64,000 bases of DNA from Chitinophaga ginsengisegetis (GCF_900168065.1 NZ_FUZZ01000005.1:682001-746000), one strand, 5' to 3'. Positions 1-8,740 are shown, counted from the stretch's first letter. Numbers and translations are program-made. Notes: generated from the letters alone by a model not told the origin.

Positions 1-1305
1 TTCTTTCGGAATAGTTTCACCCATCATGTGTGAGCCTACATACCAGGGTCCTGTTTCGCTGTTGAAGAGCTGGTCTTTCAGCGTTTTGCCAAATCCGTCG
101 GTGTTGGTATGCGAGCCTCTGTCGGAGGAGAATCCTGCTGCATATCCACGGAGGAAATCTGTTTCCTGTTTGTGTACATTACGGAAGCGGGGAAGGTACG
201 CGCTGGTAGGGGTACGGCCATCGGTGGTAGAGTCTTTGAATCCTTCGTATTGTCCGCTGATACGTCCGCGGTAACTATGAAAGGCAAAGTATTTTCCCAG
301 CACACCGCTATCGTTGCCGAGGCCATTGGGGAAGCGGTGGGAGGTGGAGTTGAGCAGTACGGCGTTGGTGTTTATGGCAGCGGCGTTTACGAAAATTACT
401 TTTGCGTAATACTCCATCATTTCTTTGGTGTTGGTATCCACTACACGCACGCCGGTGGCTTTTCCTTTTTGTTCATCAAAGATGATGGAATGCACTACGG
501 AAAACGGGCGGAGTGTAAGATTACCGGTTTTTTCTGCCCAGGGAATAGTGGAGGAGTTGCTGCTGAAGTAGCCGCCAAACGGACATCCGCGGTGGCAAAG
601 ATCTCTCTTCTGGCATTGTCCTCTGCCCTGGTCCAGGTGGATCTGCTTTGGCTGCGTTAAGTGGGCGCAACGGGCGTAGATCACCTGTCTGTCTTTATAA
701 TTATCTTTTACAAAATCCTTAAAATAATTTTCTACACAGGAGAGTTCCAGTGGTGGCAGAAATTCTCCATCGGGGAGGTTTGGCAGGCCATCTTTGTTTC
801 CGGAGATGCCTACAAATTTTTCCACGTGGCTGTACCAGGGGGCAATGTCTTTGTAACGGATAGGCCAATCGGTGGCGAAGCCGTCGCGGGCGGGGCCTTC
901 AAAGTCGAAGTCGCTCCAGCGTTGTGTTTGCCTGGCCCACATCAGTGATTTCCCGCCTACCTGGTATCCTCTGATCCAGTCGAACGGTTTGGGCTGACCA
1001 TAAGGATGATCGGTATCTTTCACGAAGAAGTGCATGGCATCTTCTTTATAGGCGTAGCAGCGGCTGATCACCGGGTTGGCAGCCTTAATGGCTTCCGGTA
1101 TCTGGCCACGGTGGGGAAATTCCCATGGGAACTGGCTGGTAGTGGGGTAGTCTTTTATGTGTTTAACATCACGGCCTCTTTCCAGCACCAGTGTTTTTAA
1201 ACCTTTTTCTGTGAATTCTTTTGCTGCCCATCCGCCGCTGATGCCGGAACCAATAACAATGGCATCAAACGTACGGTTTTGCAGGCTGGTATTATCTTTA
1301 CTCAT
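1..1305 (-). CDS. GMC-family oxidoreductase, C-terminal end outside window
   Basis: The minus strand is open for 435 codons from the ATG at 1303-1305 to the window edge with no stop, so the gene continues below position 1. The N-terminus holds an FAD-binding dinucleotide fold: residues about 14-36 contain VIGSGISGGWAAKEF and end in LVLERG. The GMC family oxidises alcohols or sugars with FAD. This one lacks an obvious signal peptide. It lies 11 bp after a gluconate 2-dehydrogenase subunit 3-like gene, the usual partner of membrane or periplasmic GMC dehydrogenases, so the two probably form one dehydrogenase exported together by the Tat route (inference). The substrate cannot be read from the sequence. 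The visible part covers most of the flavin domain and the start of the substrate domain. Confidence 0.88.
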   Translation of the reverse strand, partial: MSKDNTSLQNRTFDAIVIGSGISGGWAAKEFTEKGLKTLVLERGRDVKHIKDYPTTSQFPWEFPHRGQIPEAIKAANPVISRCYAYKEDAMHFFVKDTDHPYGQPKPFDWIRGYQVGGKSLMWARQTQRWSDFDFEGPARDGFATDWPIRYKDIAPWYSHVEKFVGISGNKDGLPNLPDGEFLPPLELSCVENYFKDFVKDNYKDRQVIYARCAHLTQPKQIHLDQGRGQCQKRDLCHRGCPFGGYFSSNSSTIPWAEKTGNLTLRPFSVVHSIIFDEQKGKATGVRVVDTNTKEMMEYYAKVIFVNAAAINTNAVLLNSTSHRFPNGLGNDSGVLGKYFAFHSYRGRISGQYEGFKDSTTDGRTPTSAYLPRFRNVHKQETDFLRGYAAGFSSDRGSHTNTDGFGKTLKDQLFNSETGPWYVGSHMMGETIPKE

Positions 1306-1316
1306 ACAATTAGTAG

Positions 1317-1868
1317 TTAGGCAAGCTTCCGGGTAATGGGTTTCAGCGGTACGCAACCGTGGTATCTGGCAGGTACCAGTTCGTAGATATTTACTTTGGT
1401 AAGAAAATATTTGGAATTGGTATATGCCTTGATGGTAAGGCGTTTGGTAGCGCGGTAGAAAAAAGAAACGTCGTCCTTGTCGTCTTTTACGGCTTCAAGG
1501 GTTTTGAGCAGGGCTTCCCGTTGTGCGGGAGTGCTGTCCAGGAAGGTATGTCCGTTTAGTTTTTTAGATGCCTGTTCAAATGATTTCATGCCGCTGAGCC
1601 AGCGTTGCTGGTCTTCTTTTTTATAGCAATCGTCCATCATAATGAGGGTAAATAAGTGGGCGGACAGCTCCTTAGCGCCTGGCGTGGTAGTAGCGGGGAT
1701 GATCGTTTCCACGAGTTCGGCCAGCATTTTCTCCTGGTCGCCATCTACCTGGATGTTCTTTAATGTTAATGATGTTCTGCTGGTATGTTGCAAACAGGCA
1801 GGCAATATGGCCATGCCGGCTGACACATACAGCAGCTGCTTGAGCGCAGCTCTTCTTGTCACTTCCAT
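1317..1868 (-). CDS. gluconate 2-dehydrogenase subunit 3-like Tat lipoprotein
   Basis: This 183-residue protein starts with a twin-arginine signal (TRRAALKQLLYVSAG) followed by a hydrophobic run that ends in the lipobox-like LPAC, so it is probably Tat-exported and lipidated. The rest matches the general layout of the gluconate 2-dehydrogenase subunit 3 family, including ELVETIIPATTTPGAKELS near residue 51 and a helical C-terminus. That family is the small subunit or chaperone of GMC-type dehydrogenases. The gene stands directly upstream of the GMC oxidoreductase with an 11-bp gap, consistent with co-translation and piggy-back export of the flavoprotein. A perfect 13-bp inverted repeat lies about 65 bp upstream. 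Confidence 0.85.
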   Translation of the reverse strand: MEVTRRAALKQLLYVSAGMAILPACLQHTSRTSLTLKNIQVDGDQEKMLAELVETIIPATTTPGAKELSAHLFTLIMMDDCYKKEDQQRWLSGMKSFEQASKKLNGHTFLDSTPAQREALLKTLEAVKDDKDDVSFFYRATKRLTIKAYTNSKYFLTKVNIYELVPARYHGCVPLKPITRKLA

Positions 1869-1932
1869 TGATCGGAATTTATTGTAGTAAAACGGGAATT
1901 GGTCTGCATTATTTCAAATCTTATACGCTGCG

Positions 1933-1971
1933 AATCCTTATTTCCCGGCGCTCCGGCTGGAAATAAGGATT
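1933..1971. repeat. perfect 13-bp inverted repeat upstream of the GMC dehydrogenase operon
   Basis: AATCCTTATTTCC at 1933-1945 and its exact complement at 1959-1971 enclose a GC-rich 13-base centre that can itself pair (CCGG with CCGG). It lies between the DUF-type membrane protein gene and the dehydrogenase genes, all on the minus strand. It could be a terminator stem for the upstream gene, although no T-run follows on the minus strand, or an operator for the dehydrogenase operon. Confidence 0.6.
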
Positions 1972-2024
1972 AAATATAAAGGAATCCGGGAGTATTTACA
2001 AGGTTTTTGTGGTGGCTGGTACAG

Positions 2025-2492
2025 CTAGCCCCTTTTTTTTACGGCGTCGATTACAGCGCCAACGATCACAAAGGCAAAGCTGCTGAACGGAACGGTCACC
2101 AAAGCGGCCATCAGGTATTGCGCGTCTTTCCGGTTCCAGTCTTTCGCATAGGAAAAGATATAGAAAACCAGGGGATGAACCACCATGTACAGAAGTACCA
2201 TCAGGAGGATGATTTTTCCACTGACGATGGATTCGTTGGGAGGGGTGGATGAGCGGATGAGTATTAAAGCGGGTATTAATATTAAAAGAAAGATGACCGC
2301 CAATACCAGGATGGTGAGTAATTGAAGGTGATGATCAGATGCGCCACTTACCATGAGGGCCATCATCTTTTCAACCGGATAGCCGGGGAGTACGGCGAGG
2401 GCCGGTGCTATTACGGTGGCTACCAGCATCAGTGAGATGGCGGTAAACAGGGCCCCGATCACGAGACCCTTTCTATTCGGATTTATCTTCAT
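2025..2492 (-). CDS. hypothetical membrane protein, four predicted TM segments
   Basis: This 155-residue protein is very hydrophobic, with four likely membrane spans at about residues 9-33, 55-80, 91-115 and 126-148, and a basic C-terminus (DAVKKRG). I recognise no family motif. It sits between a DinB protein and the GMC dehydrogenase pair in the same direction, but gaps of about 20 and 156 bp leave operon membership open. The inner membrane is the likely location. No function is proposed. Confidence 0.65.
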   Translation of the reverse strand: MKINPNRKGLVIGALFTAISLMLVATVIAPALAVLPGYPVEKMMALMVSGASDHHLQLLTILVLAVIFLLILIPALILIRSSTPPNESIVSGKIILLMVLLYMVVHPLVFYIFSYAKDWNRKDAQYLMAALVTVPFSSFAFVIVGAVIDAVKKRG

Positions 2493-2511
2493 AAATACAG
2501 GTTACTGATTT

Positions 2512-3039
2512 TTATTTCACTCCTTTTTCAGGATTCCAGTTGCCCCGCAATTTACGGATATACAGGATCTGGCCAATATGATAGGCGTTATGTGTGTTGA
2601 TATTGGCAATGGTGCTGTATTGTGATGCGAGCTTTTTTTCATCGGCTTGTTCAATAGCAGTTTCCCAGGCAGTGAGCACGCTGTCGATCCGTTTAACGGA
2701 GGCCTCCCATTGCTCCTTTGTGGCGGGAGAAAAGGTATCGTCGTTATTGATATTAGCAGCCGGCTTTGCTTTCCCGTTGAATTTCTCCAACAGTCCGAGG
2801 TCCCAGAAAATGAGGTGGTTCACCAGTTGCGCAATGGAGTGGTTACCGGAGCTGTCTTTCCAGTTGGCCTCTTCAGAGGTAAGTCCTTCTATAGCGGTGT
2901 TTACTGTTACAAACCATTGTGCATGGGCCTTATCGTGGGTAGTACGTAACTGGTCCAGCAGTATGGATTTAATGGTAGCCGTTTGGCTGTAACTGAAAAA
3001 AGAAATTAACAGGAACGGGAGTACGAAAATAATTCTCAT
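2512..3039 (-). CDS. DinB-family protein with signal peptide
   Basis: The ATG at 3037-3039 gives a 175-residue protein beginning MRIIFVLPFLLISFFSYSQ, a clear signal peptide. An upstream in-frame ATG at 3081 is unlikely because it falls inside a promoter element on the minus strand (TATATTTG, 3079-3086). The mature part has the DinB/YfiT four-helix layout with three spaced metal-ligand histidines: one in SIAQLVNHLIFW, and HNAYHIGQ near the C-terminus. DinB-superfamily proteins bind divalent metal and include thiol-transfer enzymes. Secreted versions are common in Bacteroidota and mostly uncharacterised. Confidence 0.85.
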   Translation of the reverse strand: MRIIFVLPFLLISFFSYSQTATIKSILLDQLRTTHDKAHAQWFVTVNTAIEGLTSEEANWKDSSGNHSIAQLVNHLIFWDLGLLEKFNGKAKPAANINNDDTFSPATKEQWEASVKRIDSVLTAWETAIEQADEKKLASQYSTIANINTHNAYHIGQILYIRKLRGNWNPEKGVK

Positions 3040-3078
3040 AGCGGGTATGTTTTGGAGTTTAGCTATTTGGTTGCGGAT

Positions 3079-3105
3079 CAAATATAATGACTTTGTGATC
3101 TCAAA
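3079..3105 (-). promoter_or_regulatory. Bacteroidota-type promoter for the DinB gene
   Basis: On the minus strand TATATTTG (plus coordinates 3079-3086) matches the -7 consensus TAnnTTTG exactly, and a TTTG lies 15 bp upstream (3102-3105). Transcription would start near 3073, downstream of the ATG at 3081, which supports the internal start at 3039. The -33 spacing is shorter than the usual 19-20 bp. Confidence 0.5.
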
Positions 3106-3191
3106 CGACGAAAAATTTAACCGGTAACGTTCTCAATGAAAAAAAATAAACGGATGAGGCAAAACTTTATCTTTATCGGCATCCATCTAAA

Positions 3192-3347
3192 ATGCAGAAG
3201 CCTATTGAGCGGTTGTTTGCAAAAGTGATGCAACAATTCCTGGTATACGTGCAATCCGGTCAGATGCCGGCCTGGGAAGTACCGGGTATGCTGGCAAAAT
3301 ATTATACCACCACACAGGCGCTGTTGATAGCAAAGCGTTTAGCGTAA
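3192..3347 (+). CDS. small hypothetical protein, 51 residues
   Basis: An ATG-initiated frame of 51 codons begins MQKPIERLFAKVMQQF and ends TQALLIAKRLA. It is amphipathic and helical in character and sits 28 bp before the sugar permease in the same direction. A TATCTTTA sequence about 20 bp before the ATG resembles a -7 element. Nothing identifies a family. It could be a real small leader gene or a chance frame. Confidence 0.35.
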   Translation: MQKPIERLFAKVMQQFLVYVQSGQMPAWEVPGMLAKYYTTTQALLIAKRLA

Positions 3348-3375
3348 TGATATCAGGGCAATTAAAATCAACCGA

Positions 3376-4701
3376 ATGAAACAACAGACAGCTACTGTAA
3401 CAGCGGGATCACTCAGCAGGCGGGACACCGTAATATCCATACTCATTGTGGGTTTACTGTTCTTCGTATTTGGTTTTGTGACATGGGTGAACGCCATCCT
3501 GATACCATATTTCAAGATTGCCTGCGAACTGAGCAATTTCCAGTCGTACCTGGTGGCCTTTGCCTTTTACATCTCCTACTTCTTTATGTCGGTGCCGGCT
3601 TCATACCTGTTGAAGGCTGTGGGCTTTAAGAAGGGGATGATGATAGGTTTCTGGGTGATGTCGCTGGGAGCGCTGATATTTATACCAGCGGCGTATACAC
3701 GCACTTATGAGATATTTCTTGCGGGGTTGTTTATTATTGGTCTTGGGCTGGCCGTGCTGCAAACAGCAGCCAACCCCTATATCACTATCCTGGGGCCTAA
3801 AGAGAGTGCGGCTGCGCGTATCAGCATTATGGGGATCTGCAACAAGGGGGCGGGTATAGTGGCGCCACTGATCTTTGCTGCTGTGATACTGAAGGCTACC
3901 GACGGCGACCTGTTTAAGGAGCTTGCCCATATGACGGGGGATGCCCGTAATGCCGTGCTGGATGCGCTGATCAGAAGGGTGATAGCGCCCTATGCGGTGG
4001 TATCGGTGGTTTTGTTTGCATTGGGTTGCATGGTGCGTTTTTCCCCTTTGCCCGAAATAGACACAGAGCATGAAGATGCAGCCGTCGCTAGTGCCAATGC
4101 GGGTAAAACGAGCATTTTCCAGTTTCCTCACCTGATCCTGGGGGCGCTTGCGATATTTTTACATGTGGGTACGCAGGTAGTGGCCATTGACACTATTATT
4201 GGTTATGCGGGATCCATGCACATCCCTTTGCTGGAGGCAAAAACATTTCCTTCCTATACGTTATTCGTTACCATTTGCGGCTACCTGCTGGGGATATCGC
4301 TGATACCGCGTGTGATCAGTCAGGCTAATGCCTTGAGGGTATGTACCATACTGGGCGCGGTGTTTACGCTGGCAATTGTATATATGCATGGCGAAGTGAG
4401 GCTGCTGGGGCATGTAACGGATATCTCGATCTGGTTTGTAGTGATGCTGGGTTTTGCCAATTCGCTGGTATGGGCGGGCATCTGGCCGCTGGCGCTGGAC
4501 GGACTGGGGCGGTTCACCAAACTGGGGGCGTCTGTGATGATTATGGGGTTATGCGGTAATGCGATGTTGCCGGTGATATACGGACTGGTAGCGGATATGT
4601 ACAATGTCCGGTTGGCTTACTGGGTATTGTTTCCGTGTTACCTGTACCTGGTGTTCTACGCATTTTACGGGTATAAACTGAGAAGCTGGCGCAGGCCGTA
4701 G
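3376..4701 (+). CDS. FucP/GluP-type sugar MFS permease
   Basis: This 441-residue inner-membrane protein has about twelve hydrophobic segments. It carries signatures of the FucP subgroup of the major facilitator superfamily: FVFGFVTWVNAILIPYF in TM1, and GLGLAVLQTAANPYITILGP in TM4-5. These are proton-coupled importers of fucose, glucose, galactose or N-acetylglucosamine, and the exact sugar cannot be assigned here. The final helices (VWAGIWPLALDGLGRFT) also match the subgroup. The length is normal. The next clear gene is an amidohydrolase, not a sugar kinase or isomerase, so there is no pathway context. Confidence 0.9.
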   Translation: MKQQTATVTAGSLSRRDTVISILIVGLLFFVFGFVTWVNAILIPYFKIACELSNFQSYLVAFAFYISYFFMSVPASYLLKAVGFKKGMMIGFWVMSLGALIFIPAAYTRTYEIFLAGLFIIGLGLAVLQTAANPYITILGPKESAAARISIMGICNKGAGIVAPLIFAAVILKATDGDLFKELAHMTGDARNAVLDALIRRVIAPYAVVSVVLFALGCMVRFSPLPEIDTEHEDAAVASANAGKTSIFQFPHLILGALAIFLHVGTQVVAIDTIIGYAGSMHIPLLEAKTFPSYTLFVTICGYLLGISLIPRVISQANALRVCTILGAVFTLAIVYMHGEVRLLGHVTDISIWFVVMLGFANSLVWAGIWPLALDGLGRFTKLGASVMIMGLCGNAMLPVIYGLVADMYNVRLAYWVLFPCYLYLVFYAFYGYKLRSWRRP

Positions 4702-4731
4702 GCATAGGGCGGTTGTTTATTAGGGTGGCAG

Positions 4732-4860
4732 GTGTTTGGCCGGATAAAAAATTGTATACTTGAGGATTATAAGGAGGCGTATCCGCACCTGACTGATGAC
4801 GATTTAGTAAAAACGTTCCTGGAACAGGAGCGCAATAAAAAACTTCTGCTACATGCTTAA
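4732..4860 (+). CDS. possible 42-residue ORF overlapping the amidohydrolase start
   Basis: A GTG-initiated frame encodes 42 residues, including EDYKEAYPHLTDDDLVKTFLEQE, and its stop overlaps the ATG of the next gene by 8 bp. The acidic, helical composition looks protein-like. There is no ATG or clear initiation signal, so it may be a gene remnant or a translational coupler. Confidence 0.25.
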   Translation: MFGRIKNCILEDYKEAYPHLTDDDLVKTFLEQERNKKLLLHA

Positions 4861-6040
4861 AGAAAGAATCCGGCAATTAGCCAGCGGACTGCTGGAGGAG
4901 GCAACGGCCAACCGTCGCCACCTGCATACGAATCCAGAACTTTCCTACCGGGAATACCAGACGGCGCTTTTTATAGAAGAGAAGTTGCGTGCACTGGACA
5001 TTCCGTTTGAAAGGATGGCTGATACCGGGATTGTTGCTTTATTGCAGGGGGAGGCCGCCCCATCGGACAAGGTGGTGGCGCTGCGGGCGGATATAGACGC
5101 CCTGCCCATTATTGAGTTGAATGAAGTGCCCTACCGTTCGCAGAATGAGGGGGTGATGCACGCCTGCGGGCATGATGTGCATACATCGTCCCTGCTGGGC
5201 GTGGCGGGGATCCTCAGCCGGATGAAGGAGGAGTTTTCCGGTACGGTGAAGTTTATTTTCCAGCCGGCGGAAGAGGTGATCCCCGGCGGGGCCAGTTTGA
5301 TGATTAAGGCAGGGGTACTGGAAAATCCACGGCCGCACCATATCCTGGGGCAGCATGTGATGCCGGAGCTGCCGGTGGGTAAGGTGGGGTTCCGTTCCGG
5401 GCGCTATATGGCCAGCAACGATGAGATTTCCATTACCGTGAAGGGGAAGGGCGGTCATGGTGCGATGCCGCACCTGGGCATTGACCCGGTGGTGATTGCC
5501 TGTCATATGGTTATAGCACTGCAACAGATTGTGAGCCGCCGTGCCAACCCGTTGCTGCCATCAGTATTGACTTTTGGTAAGATGCATGCCAACGGGGCCA
5601 GTAACGTGATCCCGGATGAAGTGAAGCTGGAGGGTACGTTCCGGTCGCTGGATGAAACCTGGCGTAATGCGGCACATGAGAAGATTAAAAAGATGGCCAT
5701 CTCCATAGCAGAAAGTATGGAAGGGTCCTGCGATATTAAAATAGAAAGAGGATATCCTGTACTGATAAACGAAGATAAACTGACGGCTGCCAGCAAGGCA
5801 TATGCCGTTGACTACCTGGGTGAAGAACAGGTAGCTGACCTGGACATCTGGATGGCGGCAGAAGATTTTGCTTCCTATTCACAGGTGGCGGATGCCTGTT
5901 TTTACAGGTTGGGTGTACGCAATGAAAACAGGGGCATTGTATCCGGTTTGCATACCGCCACTTTTGACGCCGACGAAAAAGCGCTGGAAACCGGCGCCGG
6001 GCTGATGTCTTATCTCGCACTGAAGACTTTAGGTAACTAA
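4853..6040 (+). CDS. M20-family amidohydrolase (N-acyl amino acid hydrolase type)
   Basis: This 395-residue cytoplasmic metallohydrolase shows the M20D/hippurate hydrolase pattern. RRHLHTNPELSYREYQT is at residues 22-38, ALRADIDALPI follows near 75, the metal-binding HACGHDVHTS is near 103, and QPAEE near 137 carries the catalytic glutamate. GGHGAMPHLGIDPV, in the dimerisation lid, and the C-terminal MAAEDFASY with a metal-ligand glutamate are also present. The family removes acyl groups from amino acids, hippurate or auxin conjugates. The substrate here is unknown. The length is typical and the gene looks intact. Confidence 0.92.
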   Translation: MLKERIRQLASGLLEEATANRRHLHTNPELSYREYQTALFIEEKLRALDIPFERMADTGIVALLQGEAAPSDKVVALRADIDALPIIELNEVPYRSQNEGVMHACGHDVHTSSLLGVAGILSRMKEEFSGTVKFIFQPAEEVIPGGASLMIKAGVLENPRPHHILGQHVMPELPVGKVGFRSGRYMASNDEISITVKGKGGHGAMPHLGIDPVVIACHMVIALQQIVSRRANPLLPSVLTFGKMHANGASNVIPDEVKLEGTFRSLDETWRNAAHEKIKKMAISIAESMEGSCDIKIERGYPVLINEDKLTAASKAYAVDYLGEEQVADLDIWMAAEDFASYSQVADACFYRLGVRNENRGIVSGLHTATFDADEKALETGAGLMSYLALKTLGN

Positions 6041-6070
6041 TGAAAGCGTTGAGGCCACACTTATTATTTT

Positions 6071-6087
6071 GTTAACCGCCGGTTAAC
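6071..6087. repeat. perfect operator-like palindrome
   Basis: GTTAACCG-C-CGGTTAAC is an 8-bp perfect inverted repeat with a single central base, located 30 bp after the amidohydrolase stop. Its size suits a dimeric repressor site, but no nearby gene identifies the regulator. Confidence 0.4.
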
Positions 6088-6163
6088 AACGGCAGATTCA
6101 TTGCATTCACGGGCAATAATTATGCGTTCACAAAATAAGGTGGGCAACTAACGGCCATGAGTA

Positions 6164-6238
6164 TATCTTTGTATCAGGTTTTTCATAGGATATGGTTAAA
6201 ATATTAAAGGGGAGGTAGTCTTGCCACCCCTTTTTTTT
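6164..6238 (+). ncRNA. candidate short RNA: -7 element followed by intrinsic terminator
   Basis: TATCTTTG at 6164-6171 fits the Bacteroidota -7 consensus exactly. About 35 bp later the stem AAAGGGG/CCCCTTT (6206-6212 with 6227-6233, plus two inner GC pairs) is followed by eight T residues. A transcript from about 6176 to 6238 would be about 60 nt with no ORF. No -33 TTTG is visible at the expected distance, and the terminator could simply end the amidohydrolase transcript. Confidence 0.3.
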
Positions 6239-6385
6239 ATGTCTGGTATGCTGCGTGCTGTTTCTTTCAGTTAATTTCGTTTATCCCTCACCGTTATAAG
6301 CAGCTGTTAACAATATGTTTAGCTTCAAATATATATTTCATTTGCATTATGAAAGCAAATAAAATGTTATTTATCTTCGCGCCCT

Positions 6386-7489
6386 ATGTTAGCGGTTCCT
6401 GATTCTATCGATATTATCATTCCTACTTTCCGGTTGGATGAGCAATATTTGCTTCCCCTGATTCATTTGCCGAAACCAGGTGGATGGCAATTTAACTATT
6501 ACGTTATTGCGGATAATCCGGGGGTAAAGCCCGGAGCGGAATTGCAGCGGCTGGCGAAGGAAGGCGTAATTCATCTTTTTATAAATTCCGAAAACAAAGG
6601 TCCGGGTGAAACCCGTAACAGGGGCATTGAGGCGGGAAACGGAAGCTGGATTCTATTCCTGGATGATGATATTGTGGCGGACAGCGACTTATTGTTACAA
6701 TATGTAAAAGCGACTAAAGAGAAAGCAACTGCGATTGGTTTTATTGGATTAACAGATTTTCCTGTACCGGTAAATGCGTTTACGCGGGCGCTGGATGCAG
6801 CGGGCCTCACCAGTATTTTTACTATCGCGAAAAAAAAGGAGCAATTCATGTGGGGGGTAACGGCTAACATTATGTTTAAGCGGAGCGCATTGCAGGATTT
6901 GCGGTTTTCCCCGCTGTTGTCGGCTATTGGCGGGGGAGAAGACATTGATCTTGGGGCCAGGGTAAGTATGTTGCATGGTACGCAATTTATGTGTGTTAAG
7001 GAAGCACGTGTTACACATCCGTGGTGGAACCATGCGCAACCGCATTTCGATCGCTTTACCCGTTATGGTGCAGGGATGGCGTTGTTGCTGCCGCGGTTTA
7101 AAAAATTTACCTGGTATGCGTTTCCTAATCCCATAGAAGGATGGGTGCTGGCATTGCTTTGTGCGCCTTTGTTCTTTATATTTCTCAGCTGGCAGAAATG
7201 GCTGATCTTTTTAGCGGCTATTCCTTTAATTGACATGGGTATTAACTACGTAAGGGCTGCCGGCATGGGATATCGTGAATTGAAAGTAGCGTATTACATG
7301 ACGTTGCTGCGGTGCAGTACAGAGTGGGGTATGTTTAAAACCATGATAGGACAGGGTAAGCCGTCGTATTTTATGAAGCGGATCAATGTTGATTTTACGC
7401 GGCCCCGTCACTTCCGCACCAACCGGTGGCGGATCACCAAGCTGGTCATCTATCTTATATTACTATCGTTATTGATCTTTATAAAATAA
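6386..7489 (+). CDS. family 2 glycosyltransferase with C-terminal membrane segments
   Basis: This 367-residue protein has a GT-A fold N-terminus: IDIIIPTFR at residues 8-16, GPGETRNRGIEAG near 72-84 and the nucleotide-sugar/metal motif FLDDDI near 91-96. A GGGEDIDLGARV stretch near 187 resembles the acceptor-site ED motif. Two hydrophobic segments near residues 250-290 and one at the extreme C-terminus suggest anchoring on the cytoplasmic face of the inner membrane. The gene is solitary, so no particular polysaccharide or glycolipid can be named. A degenerate -7 element (TATCTTCG) ends only 6 bp before the ATG. Confidence 0.88.
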   Translation: MLAVPDSIDIIIPTFRLDEQYLLPLIHLPKPGGWQFNYYVIADNPGVKPGAELQRLAKEGVIHLFINSENKGPGETRNRGIEAGNGSWILFLDDDIVADSDLLLQYVKATKEKATAIGFIGLTDFPVPVNAFTRALDAAGLTSIFTIAKKKEQFMWGVTANIMFKRSALQDLRFSPLLSAIGGGEDIDLGARVSMLHGTQFMCVKEARVTHPWWNHAQPHFDRFTRYGAGMALLLPRFKKFTWYAFPNPIEGWVLALLCAPLFFIFLSWQKWLIFLAAIPLIDMGINYVRAAGMGYRELKVAYYMTLLRCSTEWGMFKTMIGQGKPSYFMKRINVDFTRPRHFRTNRWRITKLVIYLILLSLLIFIK

Positions 7490-7496
7490 TAAATTC

Positions 7497-7877
7497 CTAC
7501 TTACCTGATTGTTCGTACCAGCGAACCATTTTGCTGAGAATATCATTGATCACTTCCATTGGCAAATCTTCTGAAGGATCGAGGGGAAGGATCTTCATGC
7601 GGGCGCGTTTATCCTGTTGCAGCAGGGGATGGCGGATATTTTTGCCTTCCACAATGCCAAGATAGGGATGTTTGTTTTCTTTTTGAACCCATAGGTAGCA
7701 GCACATTTTACCATTGTAGCAATAGAAGGGCATGCGGTATTTCCAGGCTTCTGTAATATGGGGATTGTATTGCAGCAGATAGGTGCGCAGTGCCAGCAGG
7801 CAGCCTTTGGCCGGCTCCGGCTGGGATTCAAACCAAATGTCGATATCGCGGATCATAATATGCCTGAAAATAGGCAA
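7497..7877 (-). CDS. DUF1801-type (YdhG-like) small protein
   Basis: This 126-residue protein resembles the DUF1801/YdhG fold. It has an N-terminal helix (WFESQPEPAKGCLLALRTYLL), a central aromatic strand region (EAWKYRMPFYCYNGKMCCYLWV) and a C-terminal helical tail. MIRDIDIWF at residue 8 is an equally good start (7856). DUF1801 proteins are small cytoplasmic ligand-binding domains of unknown role. It is transcribed divergently from the DJ-1/PfpI gene and converges on the glycosyltransferase with a 7-bp gap. Confidence 0.78.
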   Translation of the reverse strand: MPIFRHIMIRDIDIWFESQPEPAKGCLLALRTYLLQYNPHITEAWKYRMPFYCYNGKMCCYLWVQKENKHPYLGIVEGKNIRHPLLQQDKRARMKILPLDPSEDLPMEVINDILSKMVRWYEQSGK

Positions 7878-7947
7878 TTGCTAACAGCAGAATGCTTTTT
7901 TTGTTATCTTTCTTTTTAAGTTACTGCCTGCACATAAACGTTCATGA

Positions 7948-8703
7948 ATGAAGAAGGTACTGGTGCCACTACCTGATTATGGTTTTGATCCCACTGAAGC
8001 GGCTATACCCTGGTTGTTGCTGACGGCAAAGGGATACGACGTGCAGTTTGCCACGCCGGGTGGTTACAGTGGGATGGCGGATCTCCGGATACTGAGGGGA
8101 GAACAGCTGGGTGTGTGGAAATGGTTGTTGCAGGCGCGTGAAGATGCGGTGATGGCTTATCACCGCATGTCGAACAGTGAATCTTTTTGTACCCCTTTAA
8201 AATATACCCAAATCCGTCCGGAGGAATATGACGCGCTTTTGCTGCCTGGCGGCCATGATAAGGGTGTGAAGGTTTACCTTGAATCATCCCTGTTACAGGA
8301 GGTGGTCGCTCATTTTTTTATGGCGCAGAAGCCGGTGGGGGCTATTTGTCATGGTGTGGTGCTGGCTGCACGAAGCAAAGACCCGCGGACGGGGTTATCC
8401 GTTTTACATTCCTATAAAACCACTGCCTTGCTGGCCAGCCAGGAGCGCATGGCTTACCATCTTACCCGGTGGTGGTTAAAAGATTATTATCTCACGTATC
8501 CTGTTACCGTACAGGCCGAGGTGGCGGCGGCGCTGGGCGATCCTGCGCAGTTCCTTTCCGGGCCGCTGCCTTTGACCCGGGATGATGCCCAACATCCAGA
8601 GCGGGGATTTACGGTACGGGACCGGCACTATCTATCTGCCCGCTGGCCGGGCGATGCCTACCGTTTTTCCACGGAATTTATACATATGCTGGAGCATGCT
8701 TAA
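7948..8703 (+). CDS. DJ-1/PfpI-family class I glutamine amidotransferase-like protein
   Basis: This 251-residue protein shows the flavodoxin-like DJ-1/PfpI layout: KKVLVPLPDYGFDPTEAAIPW at the N-terminus, YDALLLPGGHDKGV near 94 and the nucleophile elbow VGAICHGVVLAAR with Cys near residue 135. These proteins include glyoxalase III-type hydratases and chaperones. The insert between the lobes is longer than in DJ-1 itself, closer to the DUF-type 'type 1 glutamine amidotransferase domain' proteins. Function in this cell is not evident from the neighbours. Confidence 0.85.
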   Translation: MKKVLVPLPDYGFDPTEAAIPWLLLTAKGYDVQFATPGGYSGMADLRILRGEQLGVWKWLLQAREDAVMAYHRMSNSESFCTPLKYTQIRPEEYDALLLPGGHDKGVKVYLESSLLQEVVAHFFMAQKPVGAICHGVVLAARSKDPRTGLSVLHSYKTTALLASQERMAYHLTRWWLKDYYLTYPVTVQAEVAAALGDPAQFLSGPLPLTRDDAQHPERGFTVRDRHYLSARWPGDAYRFSTEFIHMLEHA

Positions 8704-8740
8704 CGGGGGTAAGTGCTTACCTAAAGTATATCACCCCGTT

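Larger units (their letters stand above)
6041..6385. other. 345-bp intergenic region with palindrome and candidate short transcript
   Basis: No protein-coding frame is convincing here. The region holds a perfect palindrome (6071-6087), a -7-like TATCTTTG on the plus strand (6164-6171) and an intrinsic terminator (6206-6238). Together the last two could delimit a short RNA of about 60 nucleotides. Confidence 0.4.
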
